A stretch of 64,000 nucleotides of DNA, taken from NCBI RefSeq assembly GCF_026210795.1, contig NC_089439.1, forward strand, positions 1,922,001-1,986,000, in the 5' to 3' direction. This DNA comes from Rhizophagus irregularis (Eukaryota; Glomeromycota; Glomeromycetes; Glomerales; Glomeraceae). Numbering within the stretch: position 1 is the stretch's first letter; each line of letters opens with the position of its first letter. The notes under the pieces are model-generated. The model had not been told where the DNA came from. It worked only from the letters and a program-made list of their open reading frames with translations, and did not search any database. This document shows, one piece after another, positions 25,388 to 36,995 of the stretch. The translations under genes and the position numbers were made by a program.

Positions 25388-27059
25388 GTCTACAGCAATG
25401 TATTTCTGAAACTACCTGGAAGGTTCTGGCAAATTTGTCTATTGCTGTGTCAATGACTGTAAAGCTATATTCTTTGCATTGGTTTCTATGAGTTCGCATA
25501 TACCAGGGTGAACTTTATAACTTTTGTTAAGTTGCTTGGTGGTAAGGAATTAACGTCACTCTAATGACCCTTCATCCATATATTTTATTGGGAGTAGCTT
25601 GGCAAAGAGTGGTCATAGGCAAGTTCTATACCATTCAGCACTTCTTTTAAGGTTGTGTGTATGTAATTTTTCAACTTTCCTAAGGGTATTCTTCAAAAAC
25701 TGCTTCTTTTTTTGTGAGAAATTGTGGAATAGAGATCTATAGGGAAGAGATTTTTTTTCAATCCTTCTTTCATAAATTTGTTGATTTTAAATTAATATTG
25801 AAGGATATGAGTTAAAGGTATAATATCCAAAATATAAATTTTTGAAAATTATGAAAAATCCACCTATAATGCAGTAGGCTATAAAAATTTTGCCAGTATA
25901 TGCAAATTGATATAATATCATTTAAGGATTAAGTATTTACTATTTAGATAAGTGAAATAGATGTAAAAATATGTTTGTTCTAATTCTAAAATCAGTATCC
26001 CAACATTAATAAATTATTAAAAAAGATAACAATATAAAAGAATTTTTTTTTTGAAGCTAATAAATACTCTAAAAAAAAATTCAAATAATAAGTAGTATAT
26101 TGGTAGTTGAGATTTGTTTTTGTTGTTTGTTTTATGTAATTTAAAATGATTTCTAGTTTACTAAATAAAAAATGTAAGTTTAAATAATATATCATTATGG
26201 TTATTTTTTTCAACTCAAAAAGTAATAAGAATCTATAAACAGAATATTGCAGTATTTGTAATGTTCTATTTCCTTTTATTAATTAAATATTATCTAGTTA
26301 AGGTTGTATACTTGTATTATTCAGTTTATTATTAGACAATACATTGTATTAATAAAGATTAAATTGGTAAATAAATTATTTTGAGAAGGAATAATGTTTC
26401 AGCATGATTTTAAACTTTACTTAGGTCTCGTATTGAGATTCATAGTTGCTCTTTGAATGTTTGGCATAGTGGGCATGATTTTTAGAGATTTGAAAACATC
26501 TGATCTTTAAGATCTACATAATAAGCCTCTCTTTTGCTTTGGGCTCAGCCTTAAAATTTGGTTTAGACGTTTTATCATCTGTAAGAATGCCAGCATATTT
26601 GATACTTCATTAGAAATCTCTTGTTAAAAATGAAATATATTATGACAGGAATCACAGGATATTATATTTTAAAATAATAATGGGTTAAGTAGGTTGCAGT
26701 GGCTACAAGTATGATAATCCAACAATTATCACAATTATCATGTTTACCAGCAAATAATCCCTTTATTAACTAATTCATTATAAATTTATGGTTGAATATA
26801 TATTGTCCAGTTCACCCAATTTTACTTGAAGAAAGGAATTCTTCCTTTAAAACAAGTGAGATATTTTTATTGGTAATAACTTAATGTGCAAATTTAGAGT
26901 TATGATTTTAATATGTAATGTAATAAAAAAATCTAATCTTGCATCTCCGAATTTATGAATATAATTCTCACTATTTTCATCTTTTTATATGGAATTATTA
27001 AAGAACCAAAACCAAATATCAACATATATTGATTAAAATTGAGGACTAATATATCAATA
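25388..27059. other. AT-rich spacer
   Basis: 25,388-25,760 may be the 5' flank of the minus-strand relic. The minus-strand frame at 25,992-26,213 is open by composition only. No other gene, RNA or repeat could be supported. Confidence 0.45.
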
Positions 27060-27131
27060 TCCGCATTGGTCCAGTGGTTAGGATTTCATGCTTTCACCAT
27101 GACGGCCGGGGTTCGATTCCCCGATGCGGAA
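27060..27131 (+). tRNA. tRNA-Glu (anticodon TTC)
   Basis: A complete 72-nt cloverleaf. The acceptor TCCGCAT pairs with ATGCGGA, with A as discriminator. The D region contains CCAGTGGTTAGG (A box). The anticodon stem TCATG/CATGA carries loop CTTTCAC, giving anticodon TTC for GAA codons. The T arm CCGGGGTTCGATTCCCCG matches the B box. There is no intron. The tRNA decodes glutamate in cytosolic translation and is expected to be made by RNA polymerase III. Confidence 0.96.
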
Positions 27132-27998
27132 AAGTAATAATAATAAATAAGTAATAAAATTTTTTTTTCTTATTATTGCATCAGAATAATGAGAATAATG
27201 TAAATATACAGTATGTATTTGGGCGAAATAATATCACTGTACCAGAGATGTAACTATAAACTGTTCTACAAATACGTATACATATTTCTGAGTCGACTTC
27301 CTTTTCTTCGTTTAGAAAATTTCGGTCATATACAGTCACATCATGCTTAGAGTTTTCCATAATGTATCCTCTTGTGATCTAACGACTGGTGTAATTTTTA
27401 AAAACAATAATAAAATCATCTTTGGATATCCATAAGCTTTTATCACTGCCAATTTATACTTTTTAATAACTTTTAATATATTCCATATAAGAAGACACTT
27501 AGTATGTTTATTATAATAGTATTTTAATATAAAAAATGTCTATAAATTATATTATTATTTGTGCATATTTTTTTTAAAAGATAATAATTTGAGACTATTA
27601 GTTTTAGGGAAAATATCTAAAAAGAAGTGAAAACTTAATGAATTTCAGATGATTTTATACTTTTTTTTTTCAGCAAATTGGCGAATGAAAAACCTACACA
27701 TTTGATTTTCAATTAAGGTTTAGTTGCATTGGTTACTTTGCCACATATAAAGAAAAGCCTGAATTGCAACACAACACAAAAGTTACAGCCACAAAATTGC
27801 AAATGTTAATTAACAACAAATAATATGTAAAAATTATGCAAAACAATTTCATATAATTATGAGAGATATGGTATTTGAAAATCTTATTCGTTTATTTTGC
27901 ATGTAAAACAACTTCAAGCAATTCATGGAATTTGTTGCATAAATTGTGAACATTACACAAGTGAATTTTAAGCTTGACAGAATATCAACTTACAGGAA
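27132..27998. other. AT-rich spacer after the tRNA
   Basis: Apart from the Pol III T-run at 27,160-27,168, nothing recognisable was seen. Confidence 0.45.
27160..27168 (+). terminator. RNA polymerase III T-run terminator
   Basis: Nine consecutive T on the coding strand, 29 nt after the tRNA, is the first long T-run downstream and the expected Pol III stop signal. Confidence 0.7.
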
Positions 27999-28171
27999 CC
28001 AGGCTTATAATGGAACTTCCTGGAACCAATCATGTATGTCAAAATAATTTAGGTACACGAGTTAAAATTAGGTTCATGTGATACAATACAGATAAAATGT
28101 CATTTTAAAAGCAGAGTAAATAGTAAATTAGTAATTATCTAGTGGGATCTTAAATTTCACTATAAGCCTGG
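27999..28171. mobile_element. Small inverted-repeat element (MITE-like)
   Basis: The left end CCAGGCTTATAATG is matched by the right end CACTATAAGCCTGG in reverse complement (13 of 14 bases), bounding 173 bp without coding capacity. No clear target duplication. Superfamily not assigned. Confidence 0.5.
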
Positions 28172-30107
28172 CTATATATATATAGATGTCTATTAGCTCT
28201 ACGCATTTCTTCAGGGCCGGCGCTATGCAATGCTGGTCCGCACTATCCAAAAAGGAAATGATCTACGGAATTTGGGCTGATATACCAAATTTTTTGCTGG
28301 GACTAAGCCAGATTCACTGCGTAATATTTATTTTATAGTTAATTTAGCCTTAATTATTAATTTATAAATAACGAAATTTAGTGATTATATAATTTTTTTA
28401 AATAATTTAGTCCTAAGTATAATTAATATTTCTCGAGATAAATCACAAACTTGATAAATTTTCAAATTTTCAAAGTATGTACAGTGTAAACCAATGATAT
28501 CCTTTACAAGAAACTATTTGTTTCGTATTTGCTAGCTAAAGCGAAACTATGACATATAAATCAACAGAGCGGTAATAAATAAAAGGCAAAATAAAATTTT
28601 TTATGAAACTGATTGATTTATTTTATCACGTGTATAAGTTAATGAAAACTATACTCCACACAACTAATCTAATATTGTCATTTGCTTTTATAGAAATATA
28701 TATTTTACTTCTGATTTAGACTGTTTCAAGCACCTTCCTCAATGATTTATCTAACGATTTGACCGACTAATGATCATTTAAGTCAAAAAAAACTCGGAGC
28801 TAAAAACAATCTGTTTTTCATAGGGTTGCTATGATTGGCTAAAATTATTCATCGAGAAAGAATAAAAAAAAATTCGAAAGAAAAAGGCATGTCCAGAAAT
28901 TGTCTGGAAAATGTCGCTTGCTCAAGCGTACTTTCTTTTTCTATTTTTACATTATGGAACTTCAGCAGCAAGACCGTTACCAAAAAATTAGTATATTATT
29001 CTTTATATTACAACCACATTATAGCAAATAAAAGGTGTCAGAATATTCATATTCAATATTTATCACCTTCATAATCTTCAATTATACTATAACAAATGCA
29101 ACTATCTATCCTGATCATTCTTTCTACACCATATACAAGGATGTTACGTTAGCTAAGAACCAAAAACTGAAGGGTTTTGATTGGATGAAGATAAGTCATC
29201 ATAACTCATTTCGGAAACATTTTAGAATTTAATCTTACCACTCTTCATGCATTATAAATCGACTAAATTTTATTTCAGGTTCTTCTAATGCAACACCTGT
29301 ATCTCAGATCCTTCTTGGATCTCCTGCGCAATGTAATGTTTGCTGTTGATTACCTGCTTATTCTATAGGTATGCGATTTTCTGCCCATCGGTTAATTAAC
29401 TTATTGGTAGGTGGGAGTTTGAAATAGGACTTGATACATTAATCACAGCAGCAGGAGCAACTACAGCAGTGTTGAAAATGACGGATCTTGATGTACATTA
29501 TGAGAAGCTAAAGCCGTCTAAAAAAAAATTTATTTTCGTAACTTGCTATACCATTTGTAGGATTGTTAGTTTCATACCGCCATTGTTGCAGTTGTTGCAA
29601 TAACAAGTTATTTCATTGTTGTAATAGTGGCTTGTTGTTGACGTTGACGTTGAAATAATATATATTAGCTTTTCGCTATTGCTGAAAGGATAAATTATTT
29701 GTTAAATTTGTAACAAGTGAAACTGAAATTCTTTGCATGATAAAAGCAGGTGTAGGACTGGAAGAAGTAACAGAAGAATTCTCTCATATTATAAATAAAA
29801 TCTAAACTATCTTTTTTCGCGTAATTTTCGAATCAAAATGCATTAATCTGGAAATATAAAATATGGATAAAAAATCTTGTACACATACAGTTGTTATGTT
29901 AACACGGCCATCATAGTAAAAAGCGACTGGGGTGATAGGCAATAAAAATGTAAAGCGCGAAAAGTCCTATATAAATATTAGGTGATTAATTTAAGTATAG
30001 CTTGTTTCTTTATAGCGGGACAAAACTTTGAAGAGTTTCGCTTTATTCTAGTTTTAAATATTATAAAATTTATAAATTTGCAATCATTTTTTTTTACTTT
30101 CGTTGCA
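28172..30107. other. Spacer, possible single hAT-type end
   Basis: At about 28,214 the sequence CAGGGCCGGCGCTATGCAAT resembles a hAT terminal repeat, but no partner end was found. 29,270-29,650 is less A/T-rich, with GCAGCAGGAGC and TTGTTGCAG runs, and may be an old coding fragment I cannot identify. The open frames at 28,835-29,232 show no family features. Confidence 0.4.
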
Positions 30108-30240
30108 ATGTCATCAAAAAAATTATGAACAAAAGACGTGAAGGACATGAGTTAAACGAAAATTACAACATATCACATGACTTTCAAAAGAATTCCCGAA
30201 TCATGATGTAATCTAATAATGTACTATAAACTACTAAAAT
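30108..30240 (+). pseudogene. Start-only relic of the MSS small-protein family
   Basis: ATGTCATCAAAAAAATTATG followed by AACAAAAGACG is nearly identical to the start of the relic at 31,780, including the upstream TTTCGT, but here the seventh codon is TGA. No CxxC or tail part is readable afterwards. Confidence 0.5.
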
Positions 30241-30368
30241 TATGGCGCGTAAGAGTTAAATTCGAACATGTGATGTTCATCATTTGATTCGTTATTAAAA
30301 GTCAATCATAACGTTAACGGAACTGCTTGATTGAACGCAATTTTCTACTGTACCTAATAAACAATGTA

Positions 30369-31394
30369 CAGTGTGTTACAAAAAAAACCAGAACACCGCG
30401 ACGATCTCACCAAATTATATGTAAAATAGCTGATGAAACCCATAGATTTTATAAATAATTAATATATGGAATTTATTTTAATAATTTTTCTATAATTAAG
30501 CTTATAATTATATTTTTTTTTATTTAAAAATTTTTATAAGCAAATTTATATTTTTTTACATAAAATACTTTATATTGATTTTTATTCACAATTTTCCCAT
30601 TTATCTTAATAAAATTTGAGAAATTTCTAGTAAATTTGCATCCATTTTTTTAATTTATGAATTTTCATGTCAAATTTTTCTTTAAAATCAATATTTATAG
30701 TTAATTCTTTCAAAAAGTAAAAAAGCATTAGAGTCCTAAATGATGTCAAAAATGTAGCCCCAATATTCAAGTTTATTTTGCATTTTTAAATGATAAAAAT
30801 TGGTTTTGTTTTAAGTAAACTACATACATTTTTGTAATTTGAATCAAATAATATAATCATTGAATATATGAAATAAAAGCTATTACCTTAATCCGCAAAA
30901 TTATTATAAGAAATGGAGAAGATTGTCGCTTATCACGTGATTAACTATGCGCCAATTTTGCCATTTTACGCCTATCTGCTACTAAACAATCGGACATTCC
31001 CGCGTCGAGTCATAAATACTGATATCTAAAAAAGACCGATCGAATGAGAAGTATTATTCTGTAATTATCGGGATTTCCTAATCGTAAATTTGAAAACAGA
31101 TCCTCAAAAACTATTTTGCATACATTTAAATATTGTTTCTTATTATTAGTATTACCAAACAAAATACATATGCAGGAGCTAATGAAGCTTAACCAATGAT
31201 TTCACATGGTTTGTAGGATTCTTCTGTAATGGACAACATATGTTCCATACCAGTTGTGATAAAGAAATCAATGTAGACCAAATTATTAATATTGATATCC
31301 GCGAAGGAATAATATTCATTATTTATAAAAATTGAGCGTATAATACGCATTTTTATCACGTGAATAATTTTCTGGTTTTTTTTGTAACACACTG
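30369..31394. mobile_element. Non-autonomous Tc1/mariner-type element, 1,026 bp
   Basis: A perfect 25-bp terminal inverted repeat begins CAGTGTGTTACAAAAAAAA at the left, with its exact reverse complement at 31,370-31,394. Both ends are flanked by TA (30,367-30,368 and 31,395-31,396), the hallmark target duplication of Tc1/mariner. No transposase frame is present, so it would depend on an enzyme from elsewhere. The right half (about 30,928-31,200) recurs in a worn form at 36,003-36,310. The unbroken terminal repeats suggest a fairly young insertion. Confidence 0.85.
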
Positions 31395-31779
31395 TATAAT
31401 TTATAGATTTATTAAACTACATTCTGCATAATCTTTTACAATTGAGACTCGTACAAATGAAAATGTCATTAATTCATTTATAATACAACCAAGCATAATA
31501 AGTAGATGAAGATCACTTCTGAAAAGGAAATAAAATAGCTTGATCCAATAATTCGGTAGATTACTGTAAATGTGAACCAAGAAAAAATTTTGAACCAGAA
31601 AAAATACAATGCAACAGTTGCCACACTGTCAGATCCCTGCCACAAGTTCTATAGGTAATTTCTGCAAATCTAGAAGTTACCGCAAACCTACCAGGCATTG
31701 AATAAGTAAAAAATATATAAACCCCATTTTATCAATAACATAGTTATACTGTAATACTGTATTTTTCGCTTTCGTCCCA

Positions 31780-32089
31780 ATGTCATCAAAAAAATTATGG
31801 ACAAAAACTACGCAGAACACAACCATACGTTCAAAAAATTCGTCCTGACAGTAGGAGGATAAAGAGAAACCCTCCAAAGCTTTATCCCAATTGTAAAGAA
31901 ACAAACAAGTTCGTTAATTTACTTTTTAGTAAAATAAATAAAATAGAAGAAGTCATAAATAATTTCGAAAACTTTTTTAAAAAGACGACCCAAATAGATA
32001 TTGATGACCCTTTTGAATACGCTCTTTATTGTTCTAGTGATTGGGACCCTATGGAATTGGACCAATATGGTAAGGTTCTTGGACAGTAA
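31780..32089 (+). pseudogene. MSS family member with acidic tail, frameshifted
   Basis: It starts MSSKKLWTKTTQNTTIR and loses frame between about 31,800 and 31,855. From there a clean frame reads RIKRNPPKLYPNC (CPNC with the first Cys changed to Tyr), FVNLLFSKINKIEEVINNF (the putative helical segment), and DDPFEYALYCSSDWDPMELD, ending at TAA 32,087. This tail differs from the usual one and matches the gene at 33,217-33,450. A small indel early in the frame is the main break. I do not recognise the family outside this window. Confidence 0.65.
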
Positions 32090-32189
32090 ATAATACGTCA
32101 AAATTTAGAAAACTTAAAAAATGGAAAATATGTATACCAGTGACCCATAATTTGCTGTGTATTAATAAATTATTTTTTCGCCTCTGTAG

Positions 32190-32308
32190 AAGTTATTGAT
32201 AATTTTTATGAATATTCCATAAAAACTAACAAGAATAATCAATTTTCTATCTTCAATGCAAAATTTAATTAATATACTGTACCTTTTGAATTGGAGTACG
32301 ATTACTAG
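32190..32308 (+). pseudogene. MSS family tail relic (common tail type)
   Basis: The sequence reads VIDNFYEYSIKTNKNNQ, then FSIFNAKFN, a stop, then VPFELEYDY and another stop. This matches the SIFNAKFTLNNVPCELEYDL tail of the intact family genes. It follows the acidic-tail relic by 100 bp, so two tail types lie side by side. Confidence 0.6.
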
Positions 32309-33216
32309 GTTAGTTTAATCGACACATGACAAATAGTATCAAGATTACTTGACTTTTTCTAATGGCCAGAGAAATAATTTGGAATATTATTTGAAGGAAT
32401 TTATTTTCAATCGCTTGGCACAAAAACAAATTAATGAGAATTCTAACGATAATAATGTTCTGGCGACTTGTTCTGATGTTGATGATAAGACTATTATTGT
32501 TCAACCTAAATTATACAGTAAATCTGCTATCACCTTTTAAATTTATCATTGATATTTTATCTTGTTACATTGAAATCAATAAACTTTATACATTTGGTCG
32601 CACAACCAACTCGATAAACTCAAATTTTTCCCAATATGTGACATTTAACAATCAAATGTATCGTTAAAACGAGCCAACCAATTAAATTCTTTAAGACAAA
32701 GGATAAATTATTATTAAGTTAAATGTATTTTAAATTAATATGATATATTTTAAATTTATTGTTGATATTTTATCTTGTTACATTGAACTAAAATAAATCA
32801 ATAAACAAACTTTATAAATTTGGTCGTACAATCAACTCTCGATAAACTCTAGTTTTCTCAACACATAAAATTTAACATTAATTCTTTAAATTCTTCGCAT
32901 GAACAATATTTTCAACAAATGGTGAGTATACGGAAACATCCGAAAGAAATAAAAAGACCAAAAAATTAAAAATCTAATTTTTGACCAATAAATTCTAAAT
33001 TTCATCAACCCTCCAAAATTTCGAATAATATTTGTTTCTTAGCATGAAAATATTAGGAACTTACGTAGAGATTTGTTCATTTAAATAATAGCTCTATAAT
33101 TAGTTTGGACGATAATTTTGAAAAGTCCACTTTACTATGATTTTTATATCGTAATTAATAAATATTTATAATATATATATAGTAATTTTGCGTTTAAATT
33201 AGAAAGTATAGAAACA
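32309..33216. other. AT-rich spacer with a short unassigned frame
   Basis: The frame 32,349-32,540 (MTFSNGQRNNLEYYLKEF...) is hydrophilic and looks protein-like, but has no family match I can name. Sequence around 32,530-32,600 is partly repeated at 32,740-32,840 (TTGATATTTTATCTTGTTACATTGAA), a small local duplication. Confidence 0.4.
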
Positions 33217-33450
33217 TTAGTCTAAATCCATGGGGTCCCATGAACGATAAAGAGCATACTCAGTCGGATCATCTACCTCCATTGGAACCGGACATTCTGT
33301 AAAATTATTGATAATTTCTGGTTTTTTCTTTATAGTCGAGACACAATTTTTAGGTCTTTCCTTAATTCTCTTGCTATCATCGTTATTTAGATTAGTTTCT
33401 CGAATATATGGATTTCTTTCCGTACTTCGTTTATAGCTTTTCGACGACAT
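33217..33450 (-). CDS. Small MSS-family protein with acidic tail (77 aa)
   Basis: It starts MSSKSYKRSTERNPYIRETN like the other members. It keeps a basic segment (KRIKERPK) but has only one Cys in place of the CxxC, and a short version of the helical part (KPEIINNF). It ends EVDDPTEYALYRSWDPMDLD, the same acidic, aromatic tail as the relic at 31,780-32,089. The frame is intact with no intron needed. No signal peptide or membrane segment is present. The function is unknown. It may be an internally shortened member of the family; conservation of the tail in a second copy argues that it is or was a real coding unit. Confidence 0.6.
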   Translation of the reverse strand: MSSKSYKRSTERNPYIRETNLNNDDSKRIKERPKNCVSTIKKKPEIINNFTECPVPMEVDDPTEYALYRSWDPMDLD

Positions 33451-34064
33451 TGAATGATTGAAAAGAAAAAGAATGAAGTCTTTCTTTGTACTACTAAAAA
33501 AATTGATGCCTCATTTAAATGAATTAAGCTACTGCGCCGAATGATTTTCACAAAGACAATTAATTTGCTTTTATTAGCATAAATAGTAATCGTTACACAC
33601 TCGAGAATAAAAGCATTTCAAAATTAATTAGACAAAAGCATTTCTCAAAAAAAAAAAAAAACTAAAAAACTATTGTAACAAAATAGGTAAGCTAACATTA
33701 ATTTTTTGGAAAATGCAGGTGCTAACATTATGTAATTCAAATATTAATAATAAACGTAATAAATGTTTCGGTCAATTCCTATATATCTGTTTTATAAGTA
33801 ATCAACATTAAGCTCTAGAATATACATAGTTCTTATAATATTGCTTTGGTTTATTAAAATAATCAACTTCATTGTTATTAATTTAAGTTAATATTTGCGA
33901 CTTTTTTGTTCATGCAGATCAGAGGTTCGTCATACAGTATCACGTTAAATTATTTATTAAAAGTTTCGAAAATCAAACAAGAAAATTAAATTACTAGGAA
34001 AAAAATTATGACAACGTTAATTATTCACTATTAAGCAAAGAATTTTAGCTCGATATACTAAAAT
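33451..34064. other. AT-rich spacer
   Basis: No gene was seen. GTTACACACT at about 33,593 resembles a mariner-type end as at 31,394 and 35,712, but has no partner. Confidence 0.4.
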
Positions 34065-34570
34065 TAGGGATGGCATCAGTTCAGTTCGGTTCAGTTCGGT
34101 TTATAAACCAGCGGTTTAGACAACAAACCGAACCGTACAAACCGAACCGTACAAACCGCAGTTCAAACCGCAGTTAAACCTACGGTACAAGATGGATTAT
34201 CAAAATAATTGGCCAATTTAAGTTTTTCTTTAAATGTCTTTAAAATTTATTAATAAAAAAAAATGACTTTTTTTTTATTATTATTTATTAAATTTTATCA
34301 ATAAAAACAATTATTTTTAAAGTTTATTAATGAAAAAAACAAAAATTTTATTATAACTTAATTCTCTAATTTAAAACTTAAAAAGTTGTTGATTTTATAA
34401 TTTTTTTTATTTGATAATAATTTTACTTTATATAAAAGATTAAAATTGGCTTGAACCATGGTTAGAACCGCGGTTTGACAAACCATGGTTTGAAATATTC
34501 AAACCGTCTAGTATCGGTTCGGTTTCAAACTGCGGTTAAACCGGGTTCACCTAAACCGATACCATCCCTA
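34065..34570. mobile_element. Non-autonomous hAT-type element, 506 bp
   Basis: The ends TAGGGATGGCATCAGTT and (reverse complement of the right end) TAGGGATGGTATCGGTT match at 15 of 17 positions. Subterminal regions are packed with GGTTCGGTTT and AACCGAACCG-type repeats in both orientations. The flanks ACTAAAAT and CCTAAAAT differ by one base, but the right copy is offset by 1 bp, so the 8-bp target duplication is only probable. No coding capacity. Confidence 0.7.
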
Positions 34571-35280
34571 GCCTAAAATTATTATATAACATTAGTGTTA
34601 AAAAATTATGGAATGTTTTACTTCTTATCATTACAACAAAATAGTTGCCAAATGCCTTTTTTACATATGAGGTAATAATACTTAAAACTTTAGAAGGTAG
34701 CTGTTCAATCTGGCTTGTCCATTATCCATCTTAAATTATAATTTATCTCCTCTTGTATTATTTGCATCAAATTTACGCCAATTAAACAATAGTAATGAAC
34801 AATACTAGTATATATATGCCAAAAATAATATATGTATATTTCTATCAGAAATTATATTAGTAATACTGTCAGAAATATTTAATATTCTTATATGAAAAGT
34901 CGGGTAACTACATCTAATGATCAATAATACATCTATTTAAACTACTAAAATATTAAGGCTAAAACTTTCCTTCCTTTTGGAATTTTCCTGACATTAAAAA
35001 AAATCCGACAAGTTACGTTTAGAAAAGTTAATGCATAAGATATTACAGGAAAAAACAGATTTGTTTATTTATTAGTCGACCTGACGGAAAATAAAAATTC
35101 GACGATATGATTGGTAAATAAATCTTATCCGCATTTTAAAAAAATTGGTTTGTGTTTTGACATTTCTACTTTGTGTAACCATTTATCAAATAATATATGT
35201 TAACGCACAAGTTTCTCAAAAATAGACCACCGCATATTAATTTTTACTTTTATCGAAATGATCTAACATTTATTTAAATA
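34571..35280. other. AT-rich spacer
   Basis: Nothing recognisable. Confidence 0.45.
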
Positions 35281-35712
35281 TAGTGTGTAAGCGAAAAAAA
35301 ATTGCGGTTAGAAGAAAAATTGAATATCTTAATCATTGTGTAATATAAACGTTCATTATCAATAATAAAATAATAATTTATTATTAAGAGTACTATATTA
35401 AATTTTTATATATATACATTACATATTTTTTAAAATTTAAAAAATTGTCAATGAATTTAAATTAAAGTAGAATATCAAGTTGACAAAACTTTAATATGGT
35501 ATAGAATATATATTTATAATATCAAATGCAAAAAAAATTGAGATTATTTGGCTTACTATTGTTTATCAAGATATTTAATTAGTAATTCAAATCATGGCAA
35601 ATTTAAATTTGGATTCATTTTATGAAATAAAAAAAAATTGTTCAATCTGAATCACCAGTCAACAAGAAATTTAAAGAAATATATCAACCGTAACTATTTT
35701 CGTTACACACTG
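35281..35712. mobile_element. Worn Tc1/mariner-type element, 432 bp
   Basis: The left end TAGTGTGTAAGCGAAAA and the right end (reverse complement CAGTGTGTAACGAAAA) form an imperfect terminal repeat of about 30 bp related to that at 30,369. TA flanks both ends (35,279-35,280 and 35,713-35,714). No coding sequence. More decayed than the 1,026-bp copy. Confidence 0.6.
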
Positions 35713-36002
35713 TATATTTGGACAGTACATGAACCAATATATTTTTATATTTAAATAATGGAATCTTAAATATTTTGTAAGTATAATGATTCGGTTTTTT
35801 TATTAATTAATTGGCGTACCACTTGTAATTCCGAGTATTTTGATCATAATTAATAATTTATCTCTATAAATTGATATCATATAGTGTTATGCACACTGTC
35901 CCACATTAGGCGATAGATTAAAATAAGAATAGGAGGGATTTTAATTGCCGACTAATATTTTTATGGGAGATTTAATTCTTATTGGTAATCTCAGATTGTG
36001 CT

Positions 36003-36310
36003 TGCTTATCACGTGATTAAAAATAACGCCCATTTGCCCATTTTTTACGCCTACTAAGCAATCGGACATTCCCGCGTCGAATCATAAATACCGATATCTA
36101 AAAAAGACTGATTGTAATGCCCCATTAATCGAATAAGAAGTATTATACTGTAATTATCGGAATTTTCTAATCGTGAATTGAAAACAGAATCCTTAAAAAA
36201 TTATTTTGCATATCTTACGTATCATGTGGATACTATTATTACCAAACAAAATACATATGCAGGAGCAAATGAAGCTTAACCAGTTGAATACCAATGATAT
36301 CATATGGATA
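36003..36310 (+). repeat. Diverged copy of the right half of the 30,369-31,394 element
   Basis: Long blocks are shared with 30,928-31,200: GCTTATCACGTGATTA, CAATCGGACATTCCCGCGTC, GATATCTAAAAAAGAC, TGTAATTATCGG and ACCAAACAAAATACATATGC. Order and strand are the same. The terminal repeats are missing, and about 100 bp is deleted near the right end, so this is a relic or a separate duplication of the same source sequence. The overlapping open frame 36,206-36,436 is not supported as a gene. Confidence 0.7.
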
Positions 36311-36458
36311 TTCATTATTTATAAATATTTAGAATGGTATGATATGAGATTATATAATTTATGGAAAAATCATTTATCGCCAAATGTTCGTGTAAATTCG
36401 CGTTCTATTTATACATTATCAATTTATTATCTTTAAATAGTACAGAGATATGAACGAT

Positions 36459-36615
36459 AAATAAATATATAAGTCAATATTAAAAAGTAAAACGATAACT
36501 TGTCAAACAATAAATATATAAGTCAATATTAAAAGTAAAATGGTAACTTGTCAAACAATAAATATATAAGTCAATATTAAAAAGTACGTAAAACGGTAAC
36601 TTGTCAAACAATAAA
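36459..36615 (+). repeat. Tandem repeat, about 49-bp unit, three copies
   Basis: The unit contains ATAAATATATAAGTCAATAT, AAAAGTAAAACG and ATAACTTGTCAAACA. Three consecutive copies differ by a few bases and one small insertion (ACGT). Non-coding minisatellite. Confidence 0.8.
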
Positions 36616-36995
36616 TTTATACGAAAATAAAAGAAGTAAATTACAAGTAATCTTATCGTCTTATCATACTAATCTTTATATATCCCTTATGTTATATGGA
36701 ATAAATGAAGTGAATTGAGCTTAGGTAAATTGAGTTTTAAAGTTAATTAATTATAAATATTTAAGCTAACTCTAATGATCTTAGAAGAATTTACTGCGTA
36801 ATATTTAATCTTTCTTTTTTTTCTTTGGTTCATAATATCACCTTAATTATTGCTTATTTCATATATTTGCTCGCGTTTTTTTTAAACTTATATTAACTAA
36901 ATTTAACGAACTGAATAAACAGAATTATAAAAGTCAAAATAAAAATAGCATAAGAAGTTTTGTGTTTTTTGCCGGGATAAAATTTGAAGATTAAT

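Noticed and set aside
28214..28300. hAT element starting CAGGGCCGGCGC
   Set aside because: No second end or target duplication was found, so no element is called.
36206..36436. 76-residue frame near 36.3 kb
   Set aside because: It overlies a relic of the mariner-type element and is not open in the better-preserved copy at 31.1 kb.
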